Numbered from the stretch's first letter, positions 28,984-40,445 are shown. The stretch: DNA of 64,000 nt from Listeria rocourtiae FSL F6-920 (GCF_000525975.1 NZ_AODK01000006.1:124001-188000); one strand, 5' to 3'. Numbers and translations: made by a program. The notes: generated by a model not told the origin, from the sequence alone.

Positions 28984-29403
28984 ATGGCAATTTTGAATCC
29001 TGAAAGAAGCGATATCCATCAGATTTTAAAGCGAGCAAAGCGGATTGCAGTGGTTGGACTTAGCGATAATCCAGAGCGTACATCCTATCAGATATCAGAA
29101 CGGATGCAGCAAGAAGGCTACACGATTATTCCTGTAAACCCTCATGTAGATGAAGTACTTGGCGAGAAAGCCATGGCAAGCCTAGCTGAAATTGAAGGCC
29201 ATATTGATATCGTGGACATTTTCCGAAGATCCGAATACCTACCCGAGTTAGCCAAGGCGTTCGACAAAATTGATGCTGATGTCTTTTGGACCCAATCTGG
29301 TATATCAAGCGAAGATGTTTATGATTTCTTGAAAGAAAGAGGCCATACAGTTATTATGGATCGTTGTATTATGGTTGAGTATTTGCTTTCTAACAAAGGA
29401 TAG
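28984..29403 (+). CDS. CoA-binding domain protein
   Basis: A 139-aa Rossmann-fold protein with a CoA_binding_2 domain: RIAVVGLSDNPERTSYQISE (about residues 20-39), YTIIPVNPHVDEVLGEKA, IDIVDIFRRSEYLPEL and a C-terminal VIMDRCIMVEYL. Proteins of this family (B. subtilis YneT type) bind CoA and are annotated only by structure. The ATG follows AGGAGGGG. A terminator-like hairpin follows. It is a stand-alone gene between the permease and parE in the same place as in Listeria. Confidence 0.88.
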   Translation: MAILNPERSDIHQILKRAKRIAVVGLSDNPERTSYQISERMQQEGYTIIPVNPHVDEVLGEKAMASLAEIEGHIDIVDIFRRSEYLPELAKAFDKIDADVFWTQSGISSEDVYDFLKERGHTVIMDRCIMVEYLLSNKG

Positions 29404-29712
29404 TGTTAGACTATACAAATAGCTTGTAAAGAAAGCCTCTATTAAAAGGGGCTTTTGGCTTGCAAAAAATTACATAAAGTTGCTTAACCAATCAATCCTA
29501 ATTGACTATAAACCCGCGTGGATTTCATAAAAGAAATCACATGTAGCCTAGAAATACTTAGTTCCTTAGTCGCAAGAAAGGTGAGATGGGTTTATTATTT
29601 GGATGTTAAGTGCTATTCTGTTAAAGTAGTTGTTGCCAACATATGTTTGGATAACAGATTAAAATGGGTAAACAGCAAGGTATATAAGCAAAATTGGAAG
29701 GAGAAAAATAAA
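29404..29712 (+). other. gene-free stretch before parE
   Basis: A terminator-like hairpin AAAGCC-T-C/G-GGGCTTTT lies at about 29429-29458. The remaining 250 bp carries the parE promoter region but I see no clear promoter match or other feature. A frame reading into parE from 29518 lacks a ribosome site. Confidence 0.5.
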
Positions 29713-31684
29713 ATGAGTCGTTCAAAAAATGAGTATAATGATGATTCGATTCAGGTGCTAGAAGGACTTGAGGCAGTACGTAAACGCCCAGCGATGTATA
29801 TCGGTTCGACAGATACGCGCGGATTGCATCACTTAGTCTATGAAATCGTGGATAATTCCGTGGATGAAGCATTGGCTGGATATGGTCATAAAATAAAAGT
29901 TGTTTTACACGCAGATGATAGTGTTAGCGTTTCAGATGAGGGACGTGGTATGCCTGTGGGAATGCATAAAACAGGAAAGCCGACTGTCGAAGTTATTTTA
30001 ACGGTGCTTCATGCTGGTGGTAAATTTGGTCAGGGTGGTTATAAAACGAGCGGAGGCTTGCACGGTGTAGGATCTTCGGTCGTGAATGCCTTGTCAGAAT
30101 CGCTCAAAGTAACTATTTACCGTGATGGTTTTACGTATGAAATGGATTTTGTAAATGGTGGAAAGCCAGTCGGAACACTGCGTAAGCTGGGTAAAACGAA
30201 TAAAAGAGGGACAACGATACGTTTTAAACCAGATAAAGCGATTTTCCCAGTGACTTCTTATAATTATGAGACATTATCGGAACGTCTGCGTGAATCAGCA
30301 TTCCTATTGAAGGGGATGGAGATTGAGCTTATAGATGAGCGTGTCGGAATGGAAGAGAAATTCCATTTTGAAGATGGTGTGAAGAATTTTGTGGAATATA
30401 TTAATGAAGGTAAAGATGTGCTACACCCTGTTGTATCTTTTGAAGGAGATAACAATACGATTGAAATTGCGACGGCTTTTCAATTCAATGACGGGTATGC
30501 AGAGAATATTTTGAGCTTTGTTAATAATGTACGTACGCGTGGGGCTGGTGCACATGAGGCTGGAATGAAGGCCGCGATGACGCGTGTGTTCAATGAATAT
30601 GCTCGTCGCGTCGGCATTTTAAAGGAAAAAGAGAAGAATTTAGAGGGCAGCGATATCCGTGAAGGGCTCTCAGCGGTGCTTTCTGTTCGGATTCCAGAGA
30701 ATTTGTTGCAATTTGAAGGACAAACGAAAGAAAAACTCGGAACGCAAGAAGCTAGACCTGCAGTTGATGCTGTTGTAGCAGAGCATCTAGGCTATTATTT
30801 GGCGGAAAATCCAGAAGTGAGCGCTTTGCTCGTTAAGAAGGCTGTGAAGGCGCGTGAAGCACGTGAGGCAGCTCGAAAAGCGCGTGAAGAGACTCGGAAT
30901 GGAAAAAAAAACGCAAGCGCTCAGAAACATCACTTTCTGGTAAATTAACACCGGCACAATCGCGTAACCCGCAAAAAAATGAGTTATACCTTGTCGAAGG
31001 AGACTCGGCGGGTGGCTCAGCTAAGCAAGGTCGTGATCGCCGCTTTCAAGCTATATTGCCATTGCGAGGTAAAGTTATAAATACCGAAAAAGCAAAATTA
31101 GTGGATATTATGAAAAATGAAGAGATTAGTACGATAATCCATACAGTTGGCGCTGGTGTTGGTGCTGATTTTGAAGTGGAAGATTGTAATTATGATAAGG
31201 TCGTGATTATGACTGATGCAGATACGGATGGCGCGCATATTCAAGTATTGCTCCTAACATTTTTTTTACCGCTACATGCGCCCGCTAGTGGAAGCCGGCA
31301 AAGTATATATTGCATTACCACCGCTCTATAAAGTAAGTAAGGGTGTTGGAAAAAAAGAAGTGATGGCTTACGCGTGGACAGATGAGGAGCTTGATTTAGC
31401 CATCAAAAAAAATTGGCAAAGGCTACATTATCCAGCGTTACAAAGGTTTAGGTGAGATGAATGCTGATCAATTGTGGGATACGACAATGAATCCTGATTC
31501 GCGAACGCTGATTCGCGTACGGATTGATGATATCGCTCGGGCTGAACGACGTGTGGCGACATTAATGGGGGATAAAGTAGAACCAAGACGGCATTGGATT
31601 GAAAAAAACGTGGAATTCTCGCTAGAAGAAGATCAAAGCATTTTAGAGAATGAAAACATGATTATTGAGGAGGCAGGCGAGTGA
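29713..31684 (+). CDS. parE: DNA topoisomerase IV subunit B ParE (three frameshifts)
   Basis: ATPase subunit of topoisomerase IV, which decatenates daughter chromosomes. The GHKL ATPase domain is seen: [38 protein letters not shown], then the transducer domain and the TOPRIM ([20 protein letters not shown] and [17 protein letters not shown]). Three homopolymer indels break the frame: nine A at 30903-30911 (one short), eight T at 31260-31267 (one extra) and eight A at 31405-31412 (one extra). After repair the length is 656 aa, the normal size. As ParE is essential, real loss is unlikely. ATG 29713 has a GGAG site. The stop overlaps the parC GTG. Confidence 0.95.
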
Positions 31685-34131
31685 GTACTCCAGATGAAAA
31701 AATTCAAGACTTAGCCTTGGAAGAAGTTTTAGGGGATCGGTTTGGTCGCTATAGTAAGTATATTATTCAGGAACGTGCATTACCAGATGCGCGCGATGGT
31801 TTGAAGCCTGTGCAGCGTCGGATTTTATTTGCGATGCATGTGGAAGGTAATACCGCCGAAAAAGGATTCCGTAAGTCTGCGAAGACAGTCGGAAATGTAA
31901 TTGGTAACTACCATCCACATGGTGATTCGTCTGTGTATGAAGCGATGGTACGGATGAGCCAAGATTGGAAAGTTCGGAATACCTTGATTGAGATGCATGG
32001 AAATAATGGTAGTGTCGATGGTGATCCACCGGCTGCGATGCGTTATACAGAAGCTCGAATTTCCAAAATTTCATCGGAGTTATTGCGTGATTTGGATAAG
32101 GAAACTGTTGATTTTGTATCAAACTTTGATGATACGGCAAGCGAGCCGACTGTTTTACCTAGCCGTTTTCCGAATTTATTAGTCAATGGTTCGACAGGGA
32201 TTTCAGCTGGTTACGCGACCGATATTCCTCCTCATAATTTGACAGAAGTAATCGAAGGGGTTATCAAGCGTCTCGATAAGCCCGATTGCACGACGATGGA
32301 TATTATGAAATTGATAAAAGGTCCAGATTTTCCAACAGGTGGTATTATTCAAGGCATTGATGGGATTCGTAAAGCGTATGAAACCGGAAAAGGGCGCGTG
32401 GTTGTGCGCTCAAAGACGGCAATTGAGGATATGCGTGGTGGGCGTCAGCAAATTGTAATTACCGAGATTCCGTATGAAATTAACAAAGCAAATCTTGTAA
32501 AACGGATGGATGATTTACGAATTGATAAGAAGATTGAGGGTATTTCAGAAGTGCGTGATGAAACAGATCGCTCAGGACTCCGTATTGTGATTGAGTTGAA
32601 GAAAGATGCGAATGCAGATGGTGTGCTGAATTACCTTTTCAAAAATACAGATTTGCAAATTTCCTATAATTTTAATATGGTTGCGATATTTAATAAGCGC
32701 CCGCAATTAATGGGGATTATTTCGATGTTGGATGCGTATATTGCTCATCAAAAAGAGGTTATTACGAAACGCTCGGAATTCGATATTAGACGTGCCAAGG
32801 CCCGCCAACACATTATTGATGGCTTAATGAAGGCCTTATCAATTTTGGATGAAGTGATTCAAATGATTCGTGCTTCTAAAGATAAACGTGATGCCAAATT
32901 GAATTTGCAAACTACCTATGATTTTAGTGAGAAGCAGGCAGAGGCAATCGTTTCTTTGCAGCTATATCGTTTAACGAATACAGATATTACGCAATTGCAG
33001 CAAGAAGCAGAAGAGCTAGCAAAACAAATTTCAGCTCTAGAAGCGATTCTAGGCGACGAAAAAAACTTAATCGCATGCTTAAAAGCAGAATTGAACGAGA
33101 TTAAGAAAAAATATAAAACACCGCGATTGACTGTTGTTGAAAACGAAATTTCTGAGATAAAAATTGATACTGAGGTTCTAGTGGCAAGCGAAGATGTTGT
33201 TGTTTCGGTGACGAAAGAAGGCTATGTAAAACGTACGGCAATGCGTTCTTATACCGCTTCTAATGGAGAAGATTTATCGATGAAAGAAACAGATCATGCT
33301 ATCTTTATTCAGACGATGAATACAATGGATTCGCTATTACTTTTCACGAATAAGGGAAATTATATTTATCGTCCAGTGCATGAGTTGCCGGATATCAAAT
33401 GGAAGAGCTTGGGCGAGCATGTTAGCCATCTCGTTTCAGATACGTCTGGGGATGAAGAAGTAGTTGCAGCAATTGCGATGAAAGAATTCCTGGAAACCGA
33501 TTATTTCTTGTTCGTAACGAAGCATGGGATGATAAAAGCGTCCGCGGTACTGAACTACAAGCCACAGCGCTACTCGAAAACATTGATGGCGATGAATTTG
33601 AAAGGCGATGACAGTTTGATTTCGGTAGAAACGGTTATTGGGAATGAAGATGTATTTTTGGCGAGTTATAATGGGTATGGTTTACGCTATTCTATTAGTG
33701 AAGTGCCATTATCTGGCGCTAGGACAGCCGGTGTGAAAGCAATGAACCTAAAAGACGGGGACTTTATTGCTGGAGCTAACGTCATTGCCCCTAGCGAGAA
33801 ACGTGACCTTGTCTTGTTAACACAGCGAGGTTCGGCTAAACGAATGAGATTAGCTGAGTTTGAACCAATTTCTAGAGCAAAAAGAGGCTTATTAATGCTA
33901 CGTGAGCTGAAAAATAGCCCGCACCGTTTTATTAGTTTAGATTTAGCTAATGATAGTGATATTATTCATGTCGCGACAAATAAAGACGTTGTGGTTGACC
34001 TGAATGTTTCTAATTTACGTGTAACCGATCGTTATTCCAATGGTTCTTTCATCATGGATGAGCAGTTGGAAGGTGTACCAGTAGAAACTTGGCTCGCACT
34101 TGCACCGATTACTGAAGGTGCGGTAGAATAA
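31681..34131 (+). CDS. parC: DNA topoisomerase IV subunit A ParC
   Basis: Breakage-reunion subunit of topoisomerase IV. The 816-aa protein has the winged helix domain with [13 protein letters not shown], the quinolone-determining region [15 protein letters not shown] with the serine of a drug-sensitive type, the catalytic tyrosine in [11 protein letters not shown] (about residue 118), the GyrA-like tower and coiled coil (about 430-480) and a C-terminal beta-propeller from about 490. GTG start at 31681 overlaps the parE stop (GTGA). Frame is intact over 2.45 kb. A terminator follows. Confidence 0.98.
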   Translation: MSTPDEKIQDLALEEVLGDRFGRYSKYIIQERALPDARDGLKPVQRRILFAMHVEGNTAEKGFRKSAKTVGNVIGNYHPHGDSSVYEAMVRMSQDWKVRNTLIEMHGNNGSVDGDPPAAMRYTEARISKISSELLRDLDKETVDFVSNFDDTASEPTVLPSRFPNLLVNGSTGISAGYATDIPPHNLTEVIEGVIKRLDKPDCTTMDIMKLIKGPDFPTGGIIQGIDGIRKAYETGKGRVVVRSKTAIEDMRGGRQQIVITEIPYEINKANLVKRMDDLRIDKKIEGISEVRDETDRSGLRIVIELKKDANADGVLNYLFKNTDLQISYNFNMVAIFNKRPQLMGIISMLDAYIAHQKEVITKRSEFDIRRAKARQHIIDGLMKALSILDEVIQMIRASKDKRDAKLNLQTTYDFSEKQAEAIVSLQLYRLTNTDITQLQQEAEELAKQISALEAILGDEKNLIACLKAELNEIKKKYKTPRLTVVENEISEIKIDTEVLVASEDVVVSVTKEGYVKRTAMRSYTASNGEDLSMKETDHAIFIQTMNTMDSLLLFTNKGNYIYRPVHELPDIKWKSLGEHVSHLVSDTSGDEEVVAAIAMKEFLETDYFLFVTKHGMIKASAVLNYKPQRYSKTLMAMNLKGDDSLISVETVIGNEDVFLASYNGYGLRYSISEVPLSGARTAGVKAMNLKDGDFIAGANVIAPSEKRDLVLLTQRGSAKRMRLAEFEPISRAKRGLLMLRELKNSPHRFISLDLANDSDIIHVATNKDVVVDLNVSNLRVTDRYSNGSFIMDEQLEGVPVETWLALAPITEGAVE

Positions 34132-34138
34132 TTTATTA

Positions 34139-34187
34139 TATAGATTCCTAGGTAGGCAAGATTGAAGCGCTAGCCTAGGGATTTTTT
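34139..34187 (+). terminator. terminator of parEC
   Basis: TCCTAGG and following bases pair with CTAG-CCTAGGGA; then six T. Confidence 0.75.
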
Positions 34188-34204
34188 AGAAGGGATGGAT
34201 TATA

Positions 34205-34672
34205 GTGACTGAAAAAATGAATGTAGAGAGTTTTAACTTGGATCATACCTTAGTGAAGGCGCCTTACGTGCGTCTTGCCGGGCAAAAAAAGGGGGAGCAT
34301 GGTGATGAAATTTATAAATATGATATTCGCTTTATGCAACCGAACAAGGAGCATATGGAAATGCCGGCACTTCACTCGTTGGAGCACTTAATGGCAGAAC
34401 TGTCGCGAAATCATTCGGATAAAATTGTAGATATTAGTCCGATGGGTTGTCAGACTGGCTTTTATTTGTCGGTTATCAATCATGATGACTATGAAGACGT
34501 ACTTGCTATTTTAGAAAAAACATTGGTGGATGTGTTAGATGCTAACGAGGTTCCGGCTTGTAACGAAGTGCAATGCGGCTGGGCTGCTAGTCATAGTTTA
34601 GAAGGTGCTAAAGAACTAGCTAAAAACTTCTTGGATAAAAAGAAAGAATGGCCTCATGTTTTTGGAGAATAG
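34205..34672 (+). CDS. luxS: S-ribosylhomocysteine lyase LuxS
   Basis: Cleaves S-ribosylhomocysteine to homocysteine and the AI-2 precursor, completing the activated methyl cycle. The 155-aa protein has the iron-binding HSLEH motif (about residues 58-62), the catalytic cysteine in [11 protein letters not shown] and the second metal ligand in VQCGW region. The start is GTG at 34205. It lies between parC and oatA as in Listeria (where internalin genes may stand next to it). Intact. Short intergenic DNA follows and holds a possible promoter for the next small gene. Confidence 0.97.
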   Translation: MTEKMNVESFNLDHTLVKAPYVRLAGQKKGEHGDEIYKYDIRFMQPNKEHMEMPALHSLEHLMAELSRNHSDKIVDISPMGCQTGFYLSVINHDDYEDVLAILEKTLVDVLDANEVPACNEVQCGWAASHSLEGAKELAKNFLDKKKEWPHVFGE

Positions 34673-34721
34673 CTTGTAAAATCATTTACACGCAAGTGAG
34701 AATGTGTTAAATTGTATATAT

Positions 34722-35006
34722 ATGCACGATGATGAAGGTCCCTTTGATGTGGCCTTTTTTAATAGCAATTTGAAAGCGGAAACACTTGCATATATCAAGC
34801 AGTTTGTGGAAAGGAAGATAATGATGGATAACATGTCATTTATGCATCAAAATGAAATGGACATGAAATTACGCAAATTTAATGATGCGATTGATTATAA
34901 ATTTGGTAAATACTTAAAAGGGCGTGTACATGTTGAAAAAGAGCTATGGATTATTGCATCAATTAAGAATTTAATTGATTACGGGTATTTAAAAATAGAG
35001 GAGTAA
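34722..35006 (+). CDS. hypothetical protein, about 94 aa
   Basis: I do not recognise this protein. It starts at ATG 34722 (MHDDEGPFDVAFFNSNLK) or, with a much better ribosome site (GGAAAGGAAG), at the internal ATG 34821 (MMDNMSFMHQNEMDMKLRKF), which would give 61 aa. It is small, mostly helical, with no signal peptide or membrane helix. A second unknown gene follows 25 bp later on the same strand, so they may act together. They occupy the luxS-oatA gap, a variable spot in Listeria. A start cannot be settled from the sequence. Confidence 0.5.
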   Translation: MHDDEGPFDVAFFNSNLKAETLAYIKQFVERKIMMDNMSFMHQNEMDMKLRKFNDAIDYKFGKYLKGRVHVEKELWIIASIKNLIDYGYLKIEE

Positions 35007-35030
35007 TGGTGTTAGAAAGGAATATTATAT

Positions 35031-35668
35031 ATGGAGTTAGAACGTATTTGTCGATTGTTGAGGCAACGTGGAAAGCAAATTATCGTGAAGGGTAATAGCA
35101 TTGAGACGTTTCATGAGCGCGATGAGGAGAGGATTACTACCGATTAGAACGCGAGAGGGAGCAGTGGCATTATTTTTATGTGCGTAGTAAGTACGAAAAC
35201 GTTGTGGAAAGAGAACATTTAGCGAGTTATACCGATGAGCGTGAAGGTGCAAGAATATTTTATTTATGGACAATGCGTCGCCATTACCGGCAAAAATACA
35301 TATGGAAAATTCACGAGTATTTGCGTAATACAAAATATGACATTAGTCCAGATGTTGCCACTGTGGAACGAGCTTTAGCGATTTTATCAAAATTACATAT
35401 ACCGAGGCATTTATATAGTCTAGAAAATGAACAAAAACCAGATTCAATCAATCTTGAAACCGATTTTGATTATGGTCGAAGTTTCTATATTGATTTAACA
35501 GGTAAGCATCACCGTGAAACGTTGGTTCGGCCGAAGAGCATTGCTGTTAGTCTTGCTTTCGACAGAGTATTGATGTTGTATTTATTCTATCAAGAGCAAG
35601 ATGCATTGTTTCAAGCTAATGAGATAAAGGTGCTGTTTAATGAGCAAGAACGCCTTGTTTTTCTATAA
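35031..35668 (+). CDS. hypothetical protein, about 212 aa (frameshifted)
   Basis: I do not recognise this protein. It begins MELERICRLLRQRGKQIIVK with AGAAAGG upstream. The frame is broken near 35136 (GAGAGGATTAC); a missing G in the GG pair would join it to EERDYYRLEREREQW and the long following frame ending EQERLVFL. The middle is rich in Tyr, Arg and His (WTMRRHYRQKYIWKIHEYLR) and the second half is acidic-mixed, soluble and helical. No known motif, signal peptide or membrane helix. A stable hairpin follows (35679-35718). Its partner may be the small gene before it. Transfer or a Listeria-lineage-specific function are possible; nothing decides. Confidence 0.6.
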
Positions 35669-35678
35669 ATAAGTAAAG

Positions 35679-35720
35679 AATCCATCGAATCCGCTGTGAA
35701 TAAAGGATTCGATGGATTTA
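35679..35720. terminator. hairpin between the unknown gene and oatA
   Basis: AATCCATCGAATCC (35679-35692) pairs perfectly with GGATTCGATGGATT (35705-35718). The T tails are weak on both sides. Confidence 0.6.
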
Positions 35721-37570
35721 TCAATGTACCATTTTATTCGTCAATAAACCAACATAGGCAGATACACCTTTTTTTTGTTAGATGAACACCATCGCGACCG
35801 AAGTACTCCGGATGATCGATAGCAAGGCTGTACCAGTCAACGCGAGTAACATTATCGTATTCGGCATCGATTTTTTCAATCGATTCATTGACCTCGGATT
35901 CCCATTGGCGTGGTACGCGGGTGTTTACAAGGTAGATGCTTGCTTGATCGAACATCTGCACGAGTTCCTCCATTTTTTTGAGAGCAAAAGGACCATTTGT
36001 ACCAAGTTCCAGAATCACTGCGCTTCCTTTGGCATTATATTTCTGATACTGAGTAGCGGTGTTTAGTGCATCAGCCATTTGGCGTCCCACCAAACCATCA
36101 ATCGCGATATTTGGAACCGATTCTTCCAGGACGGGTTGAATATCAATCATAAGTGAGTCACCAATCGCCAATGTTTGTTCATATTTGATTTGATCAGGTG
36201 TGACAGGTGCTTTTGCAGCATTCTTTTTTTGTGTTTGTGTCGATGGTTTTTTAGGTGTAGCTGGAGGTGTGGGCGTTTCTTTTTGTGGTGTTTTTACCTC
36301 GGTAACTGTTTTTACATGAGTTTTCTGTGTGCCTTCTGCGTTCGTTTTTACAGTGATTAAATTGCTCATACCAAGTGCGAAGAATCCGAGGATGAGAATG
36401 AGACTACTAATGAAGGCCCATTTGCCAACAGGATAGCCTCGCCAATGCAGTAATCCTTTAAAATGGAAGGATTTGATATACGCGATAAAGCCCTTTTTGC
36501 GAATTGGTGTTTCTACAAAGCGGTAAGATAGTTCTGCAATAATCAATGTTGCTACTACTTGAAGTGCCGCACGTACTATGTTTGGAGTCCCAACCTCGGT
36601 AATAGGTGTTGTAAGGGTAATAATCGGATAGTGCCACAAATAAATACCGTAGGAACGAGTGCCAACCCATCGCAATGGTTTAAAACTAAATAATTTACTT
36701 AGATAAGAGGCGGGGTGAGCAATTGTTGCAATCATGACAACTGCATTAATGGCGATTAAAAACATGCCTCCACGGTACAAAAAGGAATCGTATTCGTTTA
36801 CTGTTGCGATACAAAACAAAAAGATGGCAACACTAGCTGTTCCTGCAAAATTAACAGCGACTTTTGCAGATGTTGGTATGTGTGGTGACAAGCGTGTGAA
36901 TGGCCATACGAAAGCAAGTGCTCCACCAAGCAGTAAACCAAAAGCTCGTGTATCTGTTCCGTAATAAACACGACTTGGATCACCATCTGGGGAATAGAGA
37001 ACTGCCATTAAAATAGCGGAAAGAATCGCTGCAATCACGATGATACGTAAAATAATCGTTGGTTTTTTGATGAACTTTAAAGCGCCGTATAAAAAAGACG
37101 GGCCAAATAATATAGAACTGCTCTTCAATAGCTAAAGACCATAAATTTTTGATGGGAGATGCTGTTCCGAATGAATCAAAATAAGATACGTTGTGAAAAA
37201 TGAACCACCAGTTGCTCAAGTAAAGGAAGGAGGCGGTAGCATCCCCTCGTAATGTTGCAAGAAGTGGTCGATTAAAAATAACAGCAAATACAACGACAAT
37301 AACAATCATTAAGTATACAGCCGGGATAAGGCGCCTGAAACGACCTATCCAAAATTGTTTCAAATCAATACGTTCATTTTTTTCCCATTGTGATAGTAAA
37401 ATGTTGGTGATTAAATAGCCTGATAAAACAAAAAAGATGTCAACTCCTAAAAAACCACCAGAAGCCCATCCGAAACTGAGGTGATAGGCAATGACAGCGA
37501 TAACTGCCAGTGCTCGAAGTCCATCGATACTAGGTACATATTTTCTTTTATATCGAGCGGATCTCTCCAT
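35721..37570 (-). CDS. oatA: peptidoglycan O-acetyltransferase OatA (two frameshifts)
   Basis: Adds O-acetyl groups to N-acetylmuramic acid, giving lysozyme resistance. Length after repair is 615 aa. The N-terminal acyltransferase-3 domain has about eleven membrane helices (start KYVPSIDGLRALAVIAVIAY, then GFLGVDIFFVLSGYLIT). After a Thr/Pro/Lys-rich linker comes the extracellular SGNH domain with IGDSLMIDIQ (serine), ELGTNGPF and the late DGVHLT (Asp-His). Two single-base excesses break it: six A at 37091-37096 (plus strand) inside FYIIWPVF, and eight T at 35769-35776 near the C terminus, after which the tail resumes as KKGVSAYVGLL. ATG 37570 follows GGAGAG. Position between luxS and the glycerophosphodiesterase matches Listeria. 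Confidence 0.93.
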
Positions 37571-37831
37571 ATAATCTCTCCTAACCGCAAATACATAAGG
37601 AAAGAAAGTTTCCTAATTTTAATTGCTCATAATAAGTAGTAGGAATAAAAGGTTGCTACTGAAACGATGTTGCTTATATCCACTCATTCTCTACTTGACC
37701 TATCATAACACATGTTCTTGGTGCTGTAATTCGATAGGCGACAAAAAAACAGGAATTTAATAAATTTGAGACAATGGTCTTATTTATGTATAATAAAAAG
37801 AACAATATGTCACAGAAATGAGGTAAGAAAT

Positions 37832-38560
37832 TTGACGGAAATATTTGCCCATAGAGGTAGTAAGGGAACACATCCTGAGAATACGATACCAGCTTTTCTT
37901 GCTGCGGTTAAAGCTGGTGCAGATGGTATTGAGCTTGATGTACAGTTAACGAAAGATGGCGTTCCAGTTGTGATTCATGATGAAACGGTAAATCGAACAA
38001 CGAATGGCTCCGGATTAGTAAAGGATTTTACGCTACGAGAGCTACAAAAATTGGATGCGCATCAAGGTTATAAAAAGCGATTTCGGGCATTGTTTAAGAA
38101 AACGAAAGTACCTACTTTAGAAGAGGTCTTGGTTGTGCTGGGGCGTTATCCATTAATTTTAAACGTTGAGTTGAAGACGGATACATATGATTACGCGGGA
38201 ATTGAAGAGAAAGTGCTAGAACTTTGTAGGAAAAGAGCAGGGCGGCTTACTTTTTTATTTTGTTCATTTAATTTAGAAACGTTAACGCGCTTACGAGAGC
38301 TGGATGCCACAATTAAGCTTTCTGCAATTACGAAGCTGGATGTAGAAGATGCATTAGCACAGTTTGCTAGCTTGCAGTTAGATAGCATTAATCCACCGTA
38401 CTCTATTCGTAATCAAGAAGTACTTGGAAATGTTGCTACGCGTTGTTGGACTGCGAATAAGGTTAGTCAGATGGAGACACTTTTTGATGAAAATGTTCGA
38501 GGTTTTATGACTGATTTTCCAGAAAAGGCTGTAGAATTGAGAGGAAAGCGAAACAAATAG
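37832..38560 (+). CDS. glycerophosphodiester phosphodiesterase
   Basis: A 242-aa GDPD-family TIM barrel that hydrolyses glycerophosphodiesters to glycerol 3-phosphate and an alcohol. The motifs are FAHRGSKGTHPENT (catalytic His and Glu near residues 6-18), GADGIELDVQLTKDGVPVVI with metal ligands, and the second histidine in VIHDETVNRTT. The C terminus has VRGFMTDFPEKAVEL. The start is TTG at 37832 after TGAGGTAAG. No signal peptide, so it is intracellular. Its product, glycerol 3-phosphate, is the substrate of GlpD encoded next to it. Frame intact. Confidence 0.93.
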   Translation: MTEIFAHRGSKGTHPENTIPAFLAAVKAGADGIELDVQLTKDGVPVVIHDETVNRTTNGSGLVKDFTLRELQKLDAHQGYKKRFRALFKKTKVPTLEEVLVVLGRYPLILNVELKTDTYDYAGIEEKVLELCRKRAGRLTFLFCSFNLETLTRLRELDATIKLSAITKLDVEDALAQFASLQLDSINPPYSIRNQEVLGNVATRCWTANKVSQMETLFDENVRGFMTDFPEKAVELRGKRNK

Positions 38561-38561
38561 C

Positions 38562-38591
38562 TTTACATTTTAGGAACGACTGTACTATAAT
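38562..38591 (+). promoter_or_regulatory. promoter of the glpD leader
   Basis: TTTACA at 38562-38567, 18-bp spacer, perfect TATAAT at 38586-38591. Predicted start near 38598, about 165 bases before glpD. Confidence 0.65.
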
Positions 38592-38629
38592 TGGAGACAA
38601 GTTAATATTAATCATTGTCTGAGATATGG

Positions 38630-38686
38630 AGAGACTACAAATAGCGAGCGCAATCGCTTGTTTTGTAGTCTCTCTTTTTTTTTGTA
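38630..38686 (+). terminator. leader terminator upstream of glpD, likely GlpP-controlled
   Basis: GAGACTACAAA pairs with TTTGTAGTCTC over 11 bp, with an inner GCGAGCG/CGCTTG part, then nine T. It lies between the promoter and glpD. In B. subtilis the glpD leader terminator is overcome by the antiterminator GlpP with glycerol 3-phosphate; the same control is inferred here. Confidence 0.7.
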
Positions 38687-38763
38687 GCGTTTTAAATCTG
38701 CTGAAAAGTGGAAAATAGATGGTGATAGATAGACTTCAATCAGGTCCTAGAGGGGGAAAAAAG

Positions 38764-40435
38764 ATGGTACAATTATTTTCAGCTTTTGACAGAGAAACAA
38801 TTCAAACGAAGATGGCGGAGGAAGCATTTGATTTAGTTATTGTAGGAGGCGGAATTACGGGTGCGGGAATTGCGCTAGACGCCGTTTCACGTGGCATGAG
38901 TGTAGCACTAATAGAAATGCAAGACTTTGCTGCTGGAACTTCAAGTAGGTCGACAAAACTTGTCCATGGTGGCTTGCGTTATTTGCAGCAATTTGAGATA
39001 AAAGAGGTTGCTGACTTAGGAAAAGAACGTGCAATTGTGTATGAAAACGGACCACATGTGACAACGCCAGAATGGATGATGTTACCTTTTCATAAAGGTG
39101 GTAACATGGGAAAATTGAGCGCTTCATTTGGAATTCGCCTTTACGATTATTTAGCAGGAGTGAAAAAAGATGAACGTCGTAAAATTTTATCAGCCAAAGA
39201 AACACTCGCTAAAAATCCCTTTGTGAAGAAAGAAGGTTTGAAAGGTTCTGGTTACTATGTGGAATACCGCACGGATGACGCACGTTTAACGATTGAGGTT
39301 ATGAAAAAAGCGGTAGAGCTTGGTGCAAAGGTGATTAACTATACGCAAGCTGAGAGTTTTTTATATGATGCGAAAAAGCAGGTTAGCGGTGTTGTAGCAC
39401 GTGATTGTATTACAGGTAAAGTCTTTGATATTAAAGGGCATCGAGTGATTAATGCAGCAGGCCCTTGGGTTGATAAGGTGCGCAAAATGGATTATACAGT
39501 GAATAATAAACATCTTCGCCTAACGAAAGGTATTCATCTTGTCATCGATAAAAAGAAATTCCCGATGGAACAAGCAGTTTATTTTGATACCCCTGATGGT
39601 CGTATGGTTTTTGCGATTCCTCGTGACAAAAAGGTATATGTTGGTACTACAGATACGGTGTATGATGAAATGGTTATCAATCCAAAAGCGAATGAAGAGG
39701 ATCATAAATATGTAATTAAGGCGATTAATTATATGTTTCCAGATGTTCATATTAGTGAAAATGATATTGAGTCAAGCTGGGCTGGTGTGCGTCCGTTAAT
39801 TTATGAAGAAGGGAAGGACCCATCTGAAATTTCACGTAAGGACGAAGTGTGGTTCTCTGAAAGTGGCTTGATTACAATGGCTGGTGGGAAATTGACAGGT
39901 TACCGCAAAATGGCTGAGAAGTTATTAGATGAAGTTTCCAAAGCACTCTCGAAAGAAACTGAAAAAAAAATTCAAATCTGTGCAGACGCATCATTTACCA
40001 ATTTCGGGTGGGGATGTTGGCGGCTCGAAAAATATTGATGCTTTCATTGAGAAGAAAGCTAAAGAAGGGAATAATCGGTTTGGCTGGTCATTAGAAGAAG
40101 GCCGAGAGTTAGCAAAACGTTACGGTTCCAATATTGATTTGGTGTTTACTTACGCGCAGGAACATAAGGAGAAAGGAATGCTAGCATTACCGAATAGTTT
40201 GTATGCGCAACTTCATTATGCTATTTATCATGAAGCGGTTATTCATCCGGTTGATTTCTTGTTACGTCGCACGGGGTATTTATTATTTGATATGCCGTAC
40301 TTGCTAGAGTGGAAAGATGAAGTCATAGCAGATATGGATTATCTATTCCAGTGGGATGCCCAGACAAAAGAGCAATTGGTTAAGGAATTACAAACACAAA
40401 TTGACGATGCACGTGAACCAGCAGATTGGCATTAA
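38764..40435 (+). CDS. glpD: aerobic glycerol-3-phosphate dehydrogenase GlpD (frameshifted)
   Basis: FAD-dependent membrane-associated enzyme oxidising glycerol 3-phosphate to dihydroxyacetone phosphate. About 556 aa after repair. The FAD-binding start [20 protein letters not shown] (about residues 22-41), [18 protein letters not shown], and the [20 protein letters not shown] block are visible. The frame breaks at nine A (39962-39970); with eight the C-terminal domain continues as [20 protein letters not shown] and ends [15 protein letters not shown] 38764 follows AGAGGGGG. Expression is probably controlled by the leader terminator upstream. It is next to a GDPD gene that supplies its substrate. 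Confidence 0.95.
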
Positions 40436-40445
40436 TTTTATTAAG

